Part shown: one piece after another, positions 44,812 through 53,440 of the stretch
Position numbering within the stretch: position 1 is the first letter of the stretch
Layout of the letters: every line of letters starts with the position of its first letter
Source of the DNA: Denitrobaculum sp965225735
Lineage (GTDB): Bacteria > Pseudomonadota > Alphaproteobacteria > Kiloniellales > Kiloniellaceae
Length of the DNA stretch: 64,000 bases
NCBI GenBank assembly: GCA_965225735.1
Contig: CBDDBN010000029.1
Span: 186,001-250,000, forward strand
Direction of reading: 5' to 3'
The notes under the pieces: model-generated
Told to the model about the DNA's origin: nothing
Database searches by the model: none
What the model saw: only the letters and a program-made list of their open reading frames with translations
Program-made: the position numbers and the translations under genes

Positions 44812-44924
44812 GAAAAGTCGCCCGCGCCTTTATCGAATCTTAAGTTCATGTAGAGCTTGATCGCGCTGGCGCGGGACTCGGAACCGGCGCGCGAAACTTA
44901 AGTGAGGGGAACGGCAGGTATCCT

Positions 44925-46169
44925 ATGAGACGGGGGACAGGAAGGGCTTCGGCAGCAGCTGAAGCCCTCGTCATAGCCGCAGTTTGCGGATTCCTGCTGC
45001 TGCCAGGCGATGCCTCAGCGGGCGACTGGGACTTTTCCGGCTCGATCTCAGGCGAAATCCGCGCCTTTCCCCATTCACCGCAGTTCGACGAACAGGACAA
45101 CACCCGCCTTTCCCCCTCCATCGCCGTAGAGCCCGAAGTGGTCTACGAGTGGAACGGCGGTGATGATCGCATCACCTTCGTCCCCTTCGGCCGCTGGGAC
45201 GCTCATGACGATAATCGCAGCCATGTCGATCTCAGAGAGCTGAACTGGCTTCATGTCGGCGATGACTGGGATTCGGTAATCGGCGTCGACAAGGTTTTCT
45301 GGGGCGTGACCGAGTCCCGGCACCTGGTCGACATCATCAACCAGGACGACTCGGTTGAGGACGTGGACGGCGAGGACAAGCTCGGCCAGCCCATGATCAA
45401 CCTCAATCTCTTCCGGGATTGGGGCACCCTGAGCGGTTTTATCCTGCCTGGCTTCCGCGAACGTCCCTTCCGGTCCAACGACGCCCGTTTGCGCGGCAGC
45501 CTGCCGGTGGACGACGACAACGCAACCTTCGAATCCAACGCCGAAGAACACCACATCGATTTCGCGCTCCGCTGGGCGCACACCTTCGACGATCTGGATG
45601 TCGGAATCGCGCACTTTCACGGCACCAGCCGGGAACCCCGCCTGTTGCCGCGCGTCAATCCGGATGGCCGCGTGGTGCTGATCCCCCAGTACGATCAGAT
45701 CGACCAGACCAGCCTGGATGCCCAGCTAACCAAGGATGCCTGGCTCTGGAAGCTGGAAGCCATCAGCCGAAGCGGCCAGGGCGATCGCTTCTTCGCCACG
45801 GTCGCCGGCTTCGAATACACGCTGTTCGGCATCTTCGACAGCAACGCCGATCTCGGTCTGCTGGCGGAATATCTCTACGATGGCCGGGACGAAGACGACG
45901 CACCCGCTGTAATCACCGACGACGATATCTTTCTCGGCGCCCGCGCAACGTTAAACGACGAACAGGACACCACCTTCCTGGTCGGCGGGATCGTCGACCG
46001 CGAGGATCAATCGACGCTCATTTCCATCGAAGCGGAGCGGCGCATCGGCGAATTCTGGAAGCTGGAGCTGGAGGGGCGCCTGTTCCTCAACGTGGATGAT
46101 GACGACGTCATCTTAAACGGCATCCGGGACGACGATGTCATCACGCTCCGCCTGACCCGTTTCTTTTAG
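44925..46169 (+). CDS. Putative outer-membrane beta-barrel protein of the RND cluster
   Basis: This is a 414-residue exported protein with a signal peptide (ending near GDASA) and alternating beta-strand pattern throughout, acidic loops and a final aromatic residue (LRLTRFF), the mark of outer-membrane beta-barrels. Segments such as WLHVGDDWDSVIGVDKVFWGVTESRHLVDIINQ and HHIDFALRWAHTFDDLDVGIAHFHGTS suggest a porin-like family. It follows the LolA-like gene by 113 bp and has its own GAGGGG site, so it is in the same unit. It probably provides the outer-membrane part of the export path. Confidence 0.75.
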   Translation: MRRGTGRASAAAEALVIAAVCGFLLLPGDASAGDWDFSGSISGEIRAFPHSPQFDEQDNTRLSPSIAVEPEVVYEWNGGDDRITFVPFGRWDAHDDNRSHVDLRELNWLHVGDDWDSVIGVDKVFWGVTESRHLVDIINQDDSVEDVDGEDKLGQPMINLNLFRDWGTLSGFILPGFRERPFRSNDARLRGSLPVDDDNATFESNAEEHHIDFALRWAHTFDDLDVGIAHFHGTSREPRLLPRVNPDGRVVLIPQYDQIDQTSLDAQLTKDAWLWKLEAISRSGQGDRFFATVAGFEYTLFGIFDSNADLGLLAEYLYDGRDEDDAPAVITDDDIFLGARATLNDEQDTTFLVGGIVDREDQSTLISIEAERRIGEFWKLELEGRLFLNVDDDDVILNGIRDDDVITLRLTRFF

Positions 46170-46196
46170 CCGCTAAGAGGCTTCCGCCCCGCAGCT

Positions 46197-47888
46197 CTAG
46201 ACCGTCTCTTCGGGCTTGCACTTCATCATCTTGATGTCATCGGCAGGCACGGGCGCAGGGTCGGTATTTTCCAGGGTATAGATCTCTCTATCCTCCCGCA
46301 CCCCACGCAGGCTATGGCGGCCGAGCGAGACGACGCCGCTGCAAAGATGCTTGGCAATCTCGGCGGAGAAAAGAATCTGCTGATCCAGATGCTTACAGAT
46401 GTTGCCGATCCGCGCCGCTTCGTTGGCGGCGGGTCCGATTACAGTGAAATCGAGCCGCTGGTCGACGCCGACGTTGCCGTAAGTCACCTGTCCCTTGTGG
46501 ATCGAGAGGGCAAACCGCAGAGGCTTCTCTCCCCGGGCGGTTCGCTCGGCATTGATCCCTGCGAGACGCCGGCTTGATTCCTTCGCCGCCTCGATGGCCC
46601 GGAAACAGGCCGCCCCCACCTGCGTGCAGTTCAGGCAGCCCGGAATGGGCTTTTCGCCGTCGATCGGAAAGATCGCGAGGACAGCATCGCCAATGAACTT
46701 CAAGACTTCCCCGCCTCGCTCCAGAACGGCGCTGGCGGTGCATTCGAAAAAGCTGTTGAGCACACTGAGGTACTGATCCCGCGGCAAGGTCTCGGCCATG
46801 GCGGTCGAATCGCGTAGATCGCAGAACCAGATCACCGCGTTGATGTCCTCGCCATCGCCACGCTTCACCCGTCCGTTGAGCACCCGTTCGCCGGTATAGG
46901 CACCGAGATAGGTATCGAGCAGTGATCGGGACATCTGACGCAGGGCATGCACCTCGAACAGCCGGCTGAGGATCGGCAGGATCTCGTAGATATGGCCGAG
47001 ATCCTTGGTGGAGAAACCACCAGGTTCGTCCGTTGTGAGGGTCAGCGCATTCGCCTGCCCGTTGGAGAAGGGTAGCGGCATGGCGACATAGTCCGTGGCA
47101 CCGTCCGCCTGCAGATCGCGCAGAATCGGGAAATCCAGCACCGGATTATCGCCTTCGAGGCGCCGGCGGATACCACCCACACCGTCGAAGATGGGCACCA
47201 GCGGCGAGTCCAGGTAAGCGGCGGTGGTCAGCGCTTCGTAGGGCACTTCGGTCTGGTTCGAGGTCTCGCTGCCGCGGTGCCAGCGATAGGCGTTGCCCAA
47301 CAGCTGTGGATGCAGGGTCCGGACGATCAGGGCCAGCCGCATCAGCGGCACACCCTCTTCCGTCAGCTTTCGGCCAAGACGCGCGACCAGTTCAGGCGTT
47401 TCCGCCGCCTCCCAGGCCTCGCTCATCAGCCAGCCCGTGAAGGGATTGCCTTGACTGTAGACAGACTGACCCGCGTCGATCGACACCTCGGCATCCTCCT
47501 CGTACCAGGCATCCATACGGTTCTGGTAGAAGGCAATGTAGCCCTGGATTTCTGCAACCTCGGGCAGGGGGTCTTCGTAACTCCAGACCACGTCTTCGGC
47601 GGTCTTGTCGCCAACGCGCAGCGACCAGTAGCTGGCGTTTCCCTTAAAGGGGCAATGGGTGCGATGAGACGTTCGCTCCATCAGATCCATGCGCACGTCC
47701 TGCCGTGGCAGGTAGTAGACCGGCGCATAGCGGGTTTCGCGCAGGACAAGGGCCTTGGTGCTGTCCGCGACGACAACACCGTTGAACACGACCTTCACGC
47801 GTTTACTGGAAGAGACGATCTCCAGCCTGTAATCGGGATTGCCCTCCAACTGCGCACGTTCAGCGGGGACTGCAACCACTTCCGCCAT
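46197..47888 (-). CDS. Adenylate/guanylate cyclase with an N-terminal DUF427 domain
   Basis: This is a 563-residue protein. Residues about 10-120 form a DUF427 domain (VKVVFNGVVVADSTKALVLRETRYAPVYYLP, then THCPFKGNASYWSLRVG), after which comes a middle segment of about 230 residues with no recognised family. The C-terminal class III cyclase domain starts near INAVIWFCDLRDSTAMAETLPRDQY, and has GGEVLKFIGDAVLAIFP, SIHKGQVTYGNVGVDQRLDFTVIGPAANEAARI. The metal-binding Asp residues are present (FCDLRDS, GDAV). Start ATG 47888 follows GAGG; the frame is open to 47915. It should make cAMP or cGMP; the DUF427 fusion suggests regulation by an unknown ligand. Confidence 0.85.
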   Translation of the reverse strand: MAEVVAVPAERAQLEGNPDYRLEIVSSSKRVKVVFNGVVVADSTKALVLRETRYAPVYYLPRQDVRMDLMERTSHRTHCPFKGNASYWSLRVGDKTAEDVVWSYEDPLPEVAEIQGYIAFYQNRMDAWYEEDAEVSIDAGQSVYSQGNPFTGWLMSEAWEAAETPELVARLGRKLTEEGVPLMRLALIVRTLHPQLLGNAYRWHRGSETSNQTEVPYEALTTAAYLDSPLVPIFDGVGGIRRRLEGDNPVLDFPILRDLQADGATDYVAMPLPFSNGQANALTLTTDEPGGFSTKDLGHIYEILPILSRLFEVHALRQMSRSLLDTYLGAYTGERVLNGRVKRGDGEDINAVIWFCDLRDSTAMAETLPRDQYLSVLNSFFECTASAVLERGGEVLKFIGDAVLAIFPIDGEKPIPGCLNCTQVGAACFRAIEAAKESSRRLAGINAERTARGEKPLRFALSIHKGQVTYGNVGVDQRLDFTVIGPAANEAARIGNICKHLDQQILFSAEIAKHLCSGVVSLGRHSLRGVREDREIYTLENTDPAPVPADDIKMMKCKPEETV

Positions 47889-48219
47889 ACCTGTCCTCAT
47901 TTCACCCTGAATCACTCATACCTACAAATAGGTGGCCGAACAGCCCATTACCACAGCAACATCAGCCCTTTAACGAAGCTCACATCTTTGTTTCCCACGC
48001 TGCCTCGCAGACAAACTAATGAGTTGAAAAAACTCCTATACCATCCCGTTTCCACAGTGATTTTCGCCTGAGCCAAATCCGAAAAGCCTGCTGACCATTC
48101 AGTAAACCGCTGATCTCCAACATAAATTTTAAGTCTTTGTGATTCCTTAATAATACAACCAAGTAGAGTTCGCAAAGTTGTGACTTCAGACATCCAAAAA
48201 CGGCACCTATCTTTACTTA
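47889..48219. other. Divergent intergenic region, lower GC
   Basis: This 331-bp region is AT-richer than its surroundings and separates the cyclase gene from the response regulator. A minus-strand frame of 81 residues (48193-47948) begins MSEVTTLRTLLG, but it has no ribosome-binding site or known relative. No other structure is seen. Confidence 0.3.
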
Positions 48220-48645
48220 ATGCCTACGACGCCTTCCATTCTTCTGGTCGAAGACGACCCTGACTTCTCAGCAGCAGTCCGGGATGTTCTTGAAACAGCA
48301 GGATATCAGGTCAGCGGTGTCGCCAGAACCTGTACAGCGGCATTGGAACTGGCCAACCGGCAGACACCGGATCTTGCTATCCTGGACCTTCAGCTCGACG
48401 ACGAAATCGACGGTGTGACGCTCGGTTTCGAGCTGACATCGCTGGGCGTGCCGATCATCTATCTGACAGGCGATATCACGATCGCGATCCGTCAGGCCTA
48501 TCAGATTGCTTCGGATTTTCTGGAAAAACCTTTGCGTTCAACCGACCTGCTCGCCGCCGTGAAGCGCAGCCTCGAGGCCCAGAAACCCGGGGGCAAGACG
48601 ACGACACCTCAAAGCCGCGCGCAAGCAGGCCCGGCTCAAGGCTAA
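48220..48645 (+). CDS. Single-domain response regulator
   Basis: This is a 141-residue receiver-domain protein. The acidic pocket is VEDDPD, the phospho-acceptor Asp lies in LAILDLQLDDE, and the conserved Thr and Lys are in YLTGD and EKPL. After the domain (about 120 residues) there is a 20-residue Lys/Gln/Ala-rich tail and no output domain. It is divergent from the cyclase gene. No histidine kinase lies nearby, so it may act by phosphorelay or as a CheY-like protein. Confidence 0.9.
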   Translation: MPTTPSILLVEDDPDFSAAVRDVLETAGYQVSGVARTCTAALELANRQTPDLAILDLQLDDEIDGVTLGFELTSLGVPIIYLTGDITIAIRQAYQIASDFLEKPLRSTDLLAAVKRSLEAQKPGGKTTTPQSRAQAGPAQG

Positions 48646-48700
48646 AGCCTGGCGGCGGCACGCCGAAAATCACCAAAACAGTCTTGTTCCTGCCGCGTTA

Positions 48701-48838
48701 TCAAACGCTGGTGAGCAGTCCGAACACATAGGCGACGACGACGAAGACAACAACGCCGACGATCACACCTTCCGCCCAAAACAACAGGCTCCTTTGTTCG
48801 TGACGCGTGTCCCTGCTCTCTTTAACCGACCTGTACAT
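48701..48838 (-). CDS. Small single-pass membrane protein
   Basis: This is a 45-residue protein with a short basic N-terminus (MYRSVKESRDTRHEQRS) and one hydrophobic helix (WAEGVIVGVVVFVVVAYVFGLL). ATG 48838 is preceded 5 bases upstream by GGGAGAG. A longer frame would start at 48982 but has no site. The function is unknown. Confidence 0.6.
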   Translation of the reverse strand: MYRSVKESRDTRHEQRSLLFWAEGVIVGVVVFVVVAYVFGLLTSV

Positions 48839-49179
48839 TTTTCTCTCCCGACACAACTGCGTGTTATGACCTTCGAGCGATGCTTTGCGCATTCCTTGCT
48901 TTGTCACTATAGCGCCATTTAGGACCGATTGCATCCTCCGCGGGTACCAGGTGGATCGGGACCACCGAGGCGTCTTGGACAAGCAGAGCTTAAAGGGCCT
49001 AGAGTTGCATTATTTTTCAACTGCTTATGGACATTCCGCAGGCTTTTATCGTGGCCTGTCTGCGCCGCCCGTGATAGGATGACACCACTGCAAATTTCGT
49101 GCGCCGTGCAGGTCTCGCGTGCCCGCGCCGCATCGAAAAGGCCTTGCGGAAAGTTGTAACAGCCCAGGAGTTCCCGAAG
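48839..49179. other. Divergent intergenic region
   Basis: This 341-bp region lies between the small membrane protein and the DUF4197 gene. Apart from an AGGAG site 9 bases before ATG 49180, I see no gene or strong structure. Confidence 0.35.
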
Positions 49180-49944
49180 ATGCGCAGCGCTCTGGTCATA
49201 ACCGCCTTTTTTCTCGCGGCCCTGCCGCTTTCTCAGAGCGCAGCACAGAGCGACTGGCTGAAGAAGGGTAAGGATCTGCTCGATTCCTCGGGCATCACTT
49301 CTGGGTCCGGCAGCTCCGGCGATGCCGCGCTTGGCGGTCTCTCCAGCAGCGAGATCAGCGACGGCCTGCGCGAGGCACTGCGCGTCGGTTCCCAGCGTGT
49401 CGTCGACCAAGTCGGGCAGACTGACGGCTACAATGCGGACCAGAGTATCCATCTGCCTCTGCCCGACTCTCTGAAGAAGGTTCAGTCAGCCCTGGAGTTG
49501 GCCGGCCTTTCCTCCATGCTGGACGATCTGGAACTGCGTCTCAACCGTGCCGCTGAGGCCGCGGCGCCGAAAGCCAAGGCCTTGTTTATCAACGCCATCG
49601 AAGAGATGACGCTGGACGACGTACAAAAGATCTACAACGGCCCGGAAGATGCCGCGACCCGTTATTTCCAGGGCAAGATGTCCGCGCCTCTGGCCAAGGA
49701 GATGGAGCCGGTGGTCAACGAGAGTCTCTCCGAAGTCGGCGCTATTCAGTCCTATGAGAGCGTCATGGGCGAGTACCGCAGCATCCCCTTCGTGCCGGAC
49801 GCCAAAGCCGACCTGACCGACTACGTGGTGGAAAAGGGCATGGATGGCATCTTCTTCTATCTGGCGAAGGAAGAAGCGGCGATCCGAAAGGATCCGCTGA
49901 AGCGGAGCACCGCGCTGCTGCAAAAGGTTTTCGGTGCCCAGTAA
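49180..49944 (+). CDS. DUF4197 family exported protein
   Basis: This is a 254-residue protein with a signal peptide (MRSALVITAFFLAALPLSQSAAQ) and a DUF4197 domain: SSSEISDGLREALRVGSQRVVDQVGQTDGYNADQSIHLPLP and ARYFQGKMSAPLAKEMEPVVNESLSEVGAI. DUF4197 proteins are periplasmic or outer-membrane-associated with unknown function. The end overlaps the GTG start of the DUF2332 gene by 11 bases. ATG 49180 has AGGAG upstream; the frame is open to 49099. Confidence 0.85.
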   Translation: MRSALVITAFFLAALPLSQSAAQSDWLKKGKDLLDSSGITSGSGSSGDAALGGLSSSEISDGLREALRVGSQRVVDQVGQTDGYNADQSIHLPLPDSLKKVQSALELAGLSSMLDDLELRLNRAAEAAAPKAKALFINAIEEMTLDDVQKIYNGPEDAATRYFQGKMSAPLAKEMEPVVNESLSEVGAIQSYESVMGEYRSIPFVPDAKADLTDYVVEKGMDGIFFYLAKEEAAIRKDPLKRSTALLQKVFGAQ

Positions 49945-51037
49945 CGGCACAAACGAAACCGCCGTCCGGGCTCATTTGCGAAAACAAGGCGAATCCTGCC
50001 GTAAAATGGGTTCGCCCTTTACCGCGGCCCTGCTGGAAACCGCTGCGGAAAGGCTGACCCGTGATACGGCGGTCGGGGACACGATCCTGTCCTGGAAGGG
50101 TGAAGCGAGAGACGATGCTCTGGGCCTGCGCTTTTGCGCTGGCCTCCATTGGTTGGCGCTGACCAAGACCGATGAGGAATTGGCCAGGTTTTATGCCGAC
50201 CGAAAGCCGCTGAGCGGTAGCCCGACCTCCTGGGAGATGATCGAGCGCGTGCTGACGGAGCAGAGCCCGGCACTGATGCGCTTTATCGAACGTCCGCCAC
50301 AGACCAACGAAGTCGGCCGCTCCGGCGTCCTATTCGGCGGCTGCATGGCAATCGCGCGCTGGACCGGTCTGCCGTTGTCGCTGCGGGAGATTGGCGCGAG
50401 CGCCGGCCTGAACCTAAACTGGCACCGCTACGGCTATCGGCCAACTGGGATCGATCTGGAATGGGGCGATGTCGAGGGATCAGTCCTGATTGCGCCGGCC
50501 TGGGAAGGCCCCGCCCCTGTCCTCACCGAGGTCGAGGTTTGCGACGCAATGGGATGCGATCTCAATCCGGCGGATCTCAGCGCTGTCACGCTCTCCGACA
50601 GCCCGGAAGGACCGGCGTCCGATGAAGCCAGCAGGCTGCTTTCCTACATCTGGCCGGACCAGGAAGCGCGCATGGAACGTATGCGCGGCGCCCTCAGGAT
50701 CGCGGCGGAAAATCCGCCAGTCGTCACGGCGTCAGGCGCTGCGGAATGGCTGGGAAAATGCGTCCCCGAACAGCGCGAAGGCTGCACGCAAGTCGTATTC
50801 CACACGGTGGTCTGGCAGTACGTCTCCGACCAACAGCGCCAGGGTATTCGAGACGTCATGGCGCGGGCAGCGGAAACAGCAACCAGGAACAGGCCTCTCG
50901 CCTGGCTTCGGATGGAGCCCTCCGAGGATGGCCGCTGCGCTGAACTTCGTGTTTCCCTCTGGCCCGACGGCAGCGAAACCCACCTCGCGGATGTCTGTTA
51001 CCACGGAAAATGGATCCGCTGGCTGGGGAACGACTGA
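49934..51037 (+). CDS. DUF2332 family protein
   Basis: This is a 367-residue cytoplasmic protein of the DUF2332 family. Recognisable parts are EVGRSGVLFGGCMAIARWTGLPLSLREIGASAGLNLNWHRYGY, LLSYIWPDQEARMERMRGALRIA and VVFHTVVWQYVSDQQRQGI. The start is GTG 49934, which overlaps the upstream gene by 11 bases, so translation may be coupled. The function is unknown. Convergent with the CHAP gene. Confidence 0.88.
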   Translation: MPSNGTNETAVRAHLRKQGESCRKMGSPFTAALLETAAERLTRDTAVGDTILSWKGEARDDALGLRFCAGLHWLALTKTDEELARFYADRKPLSGSPTSWEMIERVLTEQSPALMRFIERPPQTNEVGRSGVLFGGCMAIARWTGLPLSLREIGASAGLNLNWHRYGYRPTGIDLEWGDVEGSVLIAPAWEGPAPVLTEVEVCDAMGCDLNPADLSAVTLSDSPEGPASDEASRLLSYIWPDQEARMERMRGALRIAAENPPVVTASGAAEWLGKCVPEQREGCTQVVFHTVVWQYVSDQQRQGIRDVMARAAETATRNRPLAWLRMEPSEDGRCAELRVSLWPDGSETHLADVCYHGKWIRWLGND

Positions 51038-51043
51038 CCCCGA

Positions 51044-51751
51044 TTAGCGCTTGGCTTCCAGCGTATCGGGATAGATGAAGCCTGAGACCTTGTAGGCGCG
51101 TTTGCCGTACTTTTGGCCCGGCGTATACCAGACCCGCACCGACGACCAGTCATTGTTCGGTGAAACATCGATCACCGGCGTGTAGCGGTGGATGCGGCCG
51201 CGGTTCAACCAGTTGGCCTGATGCACCAGGACCTCACGATCGTTCAGAACCTCGGCGACCACGGCAAGATGGCCAAAACGCAGACGCTTGGTCTTGCTCA
51301 GAACCAGCACCGCGCCGGCCTTGGGTTCATGTCCGCGCTCGTAACGCCCCTGAGCGCTGCGCCACCAGGTCCAGGCATCGCCACGGATCCCGATCGAGGA
51401 GACTTCCCGGGCGTAAGGCACGCACTGCAGAGACCGCTTACCCCGGTGGATCGCCGGCTTCAGGCGCGGCAGTGGAATGCCGGCAGCAGCTTTAAGCACC
51501 CGCGGCTGAACCTGTTCGGGCTTACGGGCCGGCACAGCCGTTTCCGGCGAAAAGACTGAATAGTAAGGCGGCGCGTTGGGCTCAGGGTCCCGGCCGGCGG
51601 TGGACTCGCGATCGGCTTCGTCGAGGGCGATCGACGAGGTATCGCCGACGACTATATCAGAACCTGTGGCAGGCTGGGCTTCCGGCGCGGGCTGGCGTGT
51701 CGCGCAGGCGGCGAGCAGAAGCATCAATGTGACGGAGAACGCAATACGCAT
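51044..51751 (-). CDS. CHAP-domain lipoprotein (peptidoglycan amidase-like)
   Basis: This is a 235-residue lipoprotein with a lipobox LAAC (Cys16) after a hydrophobic signal (MRIAFSVTLMLLLAAC). The CHAP domain has the catalytic Cys in SLQCVPYARE (about Cys110) and His in FGHLAVVAEV (about His161), followed by the Asn-rich ANWLNRGRIHRYT. CHAP proteases or amidases cut peptidoglycan crosslinks. ATG 51751 was selected because the lipoprotein signal starts there; a longer frame starts at 51802. Confidence 0.82.
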   Translation of the reverse strand: MRIAFSVTLMLLLAACATRQPAPEAQPATGSDIVVGDTSSIALDEADRESTAGRDPEPNAPPYYSVFSPETAVPARKPEQVQPRVLKAAAGIPLPRLKPAIHRGKRSLQCVPYAREVSSIGIRGDAWTWWRSAQGRYERGHEPKAGAVLVLSKTKRLRFGHLAVVAEVLNDREVLVHQANWLNRGRIHRYTPVIDVSPNNDWSSVRVWYTPGQKYGKRAYKVSGFIYPDTLEAKR

Positions 51752-52110
51752 GGAGCCTATCATCCACCGCTTAAGCAGCGGAGGCTCCCGATAAACAGCC
51801 AACAGTCATAGGTCCAGAACGTCCCCCGGTTTCGATACGCTTTCTCTGCACTTCGCCATTTTGGCGGTTGTTGTACGACACCGGGCTCGAACGGATCCGC
51901 GCCCAATGCCTCCCGACATAAAACAACACCCACCCGGGAAGCGGAAGCGTCCCAAAGGCGAAAAACATCCTATAGCAGGAATTCAGGGCAGTTGTCACAG
52001 CTATGACATAGGAAACCACAGCATTGGCACACTATCTGACCTTGGACTGTGCAAAAAGGCACTTGTAAGTCGCGCAGATTTACGCGTTCTGTTCCAAGAA
52101 GGAGACATCA
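51752..52110. other. Divergent intergenic region
   Basis: About 359 bp lie between the CHAP lipoprotein and the glycine-zipper lipoprotein genes. A minus-strand frame from 52019 reads MVSYVIAVTTALNSCYRM with a hydrophobic segment but no ribosome-binding site or known relative. No strong repeats are seen. Confidence 0.3.
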
Positions 52111-52350
52111 ATGCTTCGCCGTAGCGCTCCCCTCATTGCCCTGGCATTTCTTCTGTCCGCCTGTGGCAGCACCGACAAGGACCGCGGGCTTAGCGGCGCA
52201 GCCATTGGCGCAGGCGCAGGCGCAGTCGTCGGCGCCGTAACCGGCCTGACGATCGTCGAGGGCGTCCTGATCGGCGCGGGCGCGGGCGGTCTCACGGGTA
52301 TCCTGACGGACAAAGACCAGGTCGATCTCGGCAAGCCCCTTTGGGAGTAA
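52111..52350 (+). CDS. Small glycine-zipper-type lipoprotein
   Basis: This is a 79-residue lipoprotein: the lipobox LLSAC with Cys18 follows a basic hydrophobic start. The rest has a Gly/Ala-rich stretch (GAAIGAGAGAVVGAVTGLT and VLIGAGAGGLTGIL), the glycine-zipper pattern of outer-membrane lipoproteins. A good AGAAGGAG site precedes ATG 52111. The function is unknown; such proteins often add to envelope stability. Confidence 0.75.
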   Translation: MLRRSAPLIALAFLLSACGSTDKDRGLSGAAIGAGAGAVVGAVTGLTIVEGVLIGAGAGGLTGILTDKDQVDLGKPLWE

Positions 52351-52404
52351 AGTCTCGGCGACTGCAACTGGTCGAAGACTCAATCCACCAGAATTCCTTT
52401 AAGA

Positions 52405-52944
52405 CTACTTATCCTGCTTCTGCTCTACGAAGAGGTCGCGTGCGATCTGGCCGATGAGTTTGGGATACTTTTCGTCGTCGTGCCCGGAAAGCTTCTCGAC
52501 CCAGCCCGTCACCGTGGCGTAGCGGGCATTCTTGCCGCAGAAGCTGGCAGTGACGTCCAGGCGCGCATCGGGGCCGCGCGGGGTGCCGCCTGAGGTCTCG
52601 CCCCTGCACTGCGCCTGGCCGTTCAGGCTTTTCGCCCCATTGAAAGTCATCACGACATAGAGGCTCGGTTGCGGCGCCTTGGTGGGATCGGTGGTGACCG
52701 AGAAACGCCGGCGTTTGATTGAGTCCGCAAGAATTTCAGATACTTCGGCCTCGAAGGCCGCCTGATCCATATCGAAGGCCGCGCCCTGAACCTTTAGCAG
52801 CAAGGGACCCGCCTTCGTCGCCTCGATCAGGAAATCCCAGGTGCCCGAGGGATGCACGTAGGTCTGGTTGGTCGCGGGATCGTCGCAGGCGGCCAGCGCC
52901 AGCAGGGACGTGAGAATGGAAGCGCGGAACAAGCTCTTGGTCAT
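52405..52944 (-). CDS. Hypothetical lipoprotein
   Basis: This is a 179-residue protein with a lipobox LAAC (Cys20) after a hydrophobic start. The mature part has a beta-rich domain with two Cys (QAQCRGE and SFCGKN) that may be disulfide-linked. No recognised family. It is divergent from the DUF6460-like gene. Confidence 0.72.
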   Translation of the reverse strand: MTKSLFRASILTSLLALAACDDPATNQTYVHPSGTWDFLIEATKAGPLLLKVQGAAFDMDQAAFEAEVSEILADSIKRRRFSVTTDPTKAPQPSLYVVMTFNGAKSLNGQAQCRGETSGGTPRGPDARLDVTASFCGKNARYATVTGWVEKLSGHDDEKYPKLIGQIARDLFVEQKQDK

Positions 52945-53174
52945 GAAGATCCCCCGGAGTTCTAGCCCTAGCAGGTTTGGGTGTCTCTGCTATATCAGAC
53001 GCCCAGATTCTCACACAATCCGTAGTTTTACGGGCTTAAAATCATGCCCGAGTATCAATAGAGAATCATACAGAAGACTGGGACGGCGAGTGCCGGCTTG
53101 CCGAGAGGCGCAGACTTGGTCAACATGCCACAGCACGCCGGATTGCTGGACAGAGCGGGAATTTTAAGCAGGCC

Positions 53175-53423
53175 ATGCCGAAGAACGTCGTCTCCACCAT
53201 CATCAAGCTGGCCATCGCCTCCGTGGTGGTGGGCTTTGTCATGTCCTATTTTGACCTTACGCCGCGTCAGGCCTTCGAAGGCATGGGCGAAGCAGCCGTG
53301 GAGATCTTCGAAATGGGCTCTTCGGTCTTCGAATGGGGCTTTTCCTATCTGCTGCTGGGTGCAGCTGTGGTGATACCCATCTGGCTGATCGCCATGGGCT
53401 GGAAGATGCTGCGGAATAAGTAG
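53175..53423 (+). CDS. Small two-helix membrane protein (DUF6460-like)
   Basis: This is an 82-residue protein with two hydrophobic helices (about 9-26 and 55-75) separated by FDLTPRQAFEGMGEAAVEIFEMGSS. The plan fits the short alphaproteobacterial DUF6460 proteins. The gene is followed after 17 bp by the kinase-like gene. The function is unknown. Confidence 0.7.
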   Translation: MPKNVVSTIIKLAIASVVVGFVMSYFDLTPRQAFEGMGEAAVEIFEMGSSVFEWGFSYLLLGAAVVIPIWLIAMGWKMLRNK

Positions 53424-53440
53424 CGCTCCCGACGACCGCT

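Noticed and set aside
47948..48193. Possible 81-residue minus-strand gene
   Set aside because: No ribosome-binding site or recognisable family, and it lies in a divergent promoter region.
51771..52019. Possible 82-residue minus-strand membrane protein
   Set aside because: Overlaps the start region of the CHAP gene and shows no site or conserved motif.
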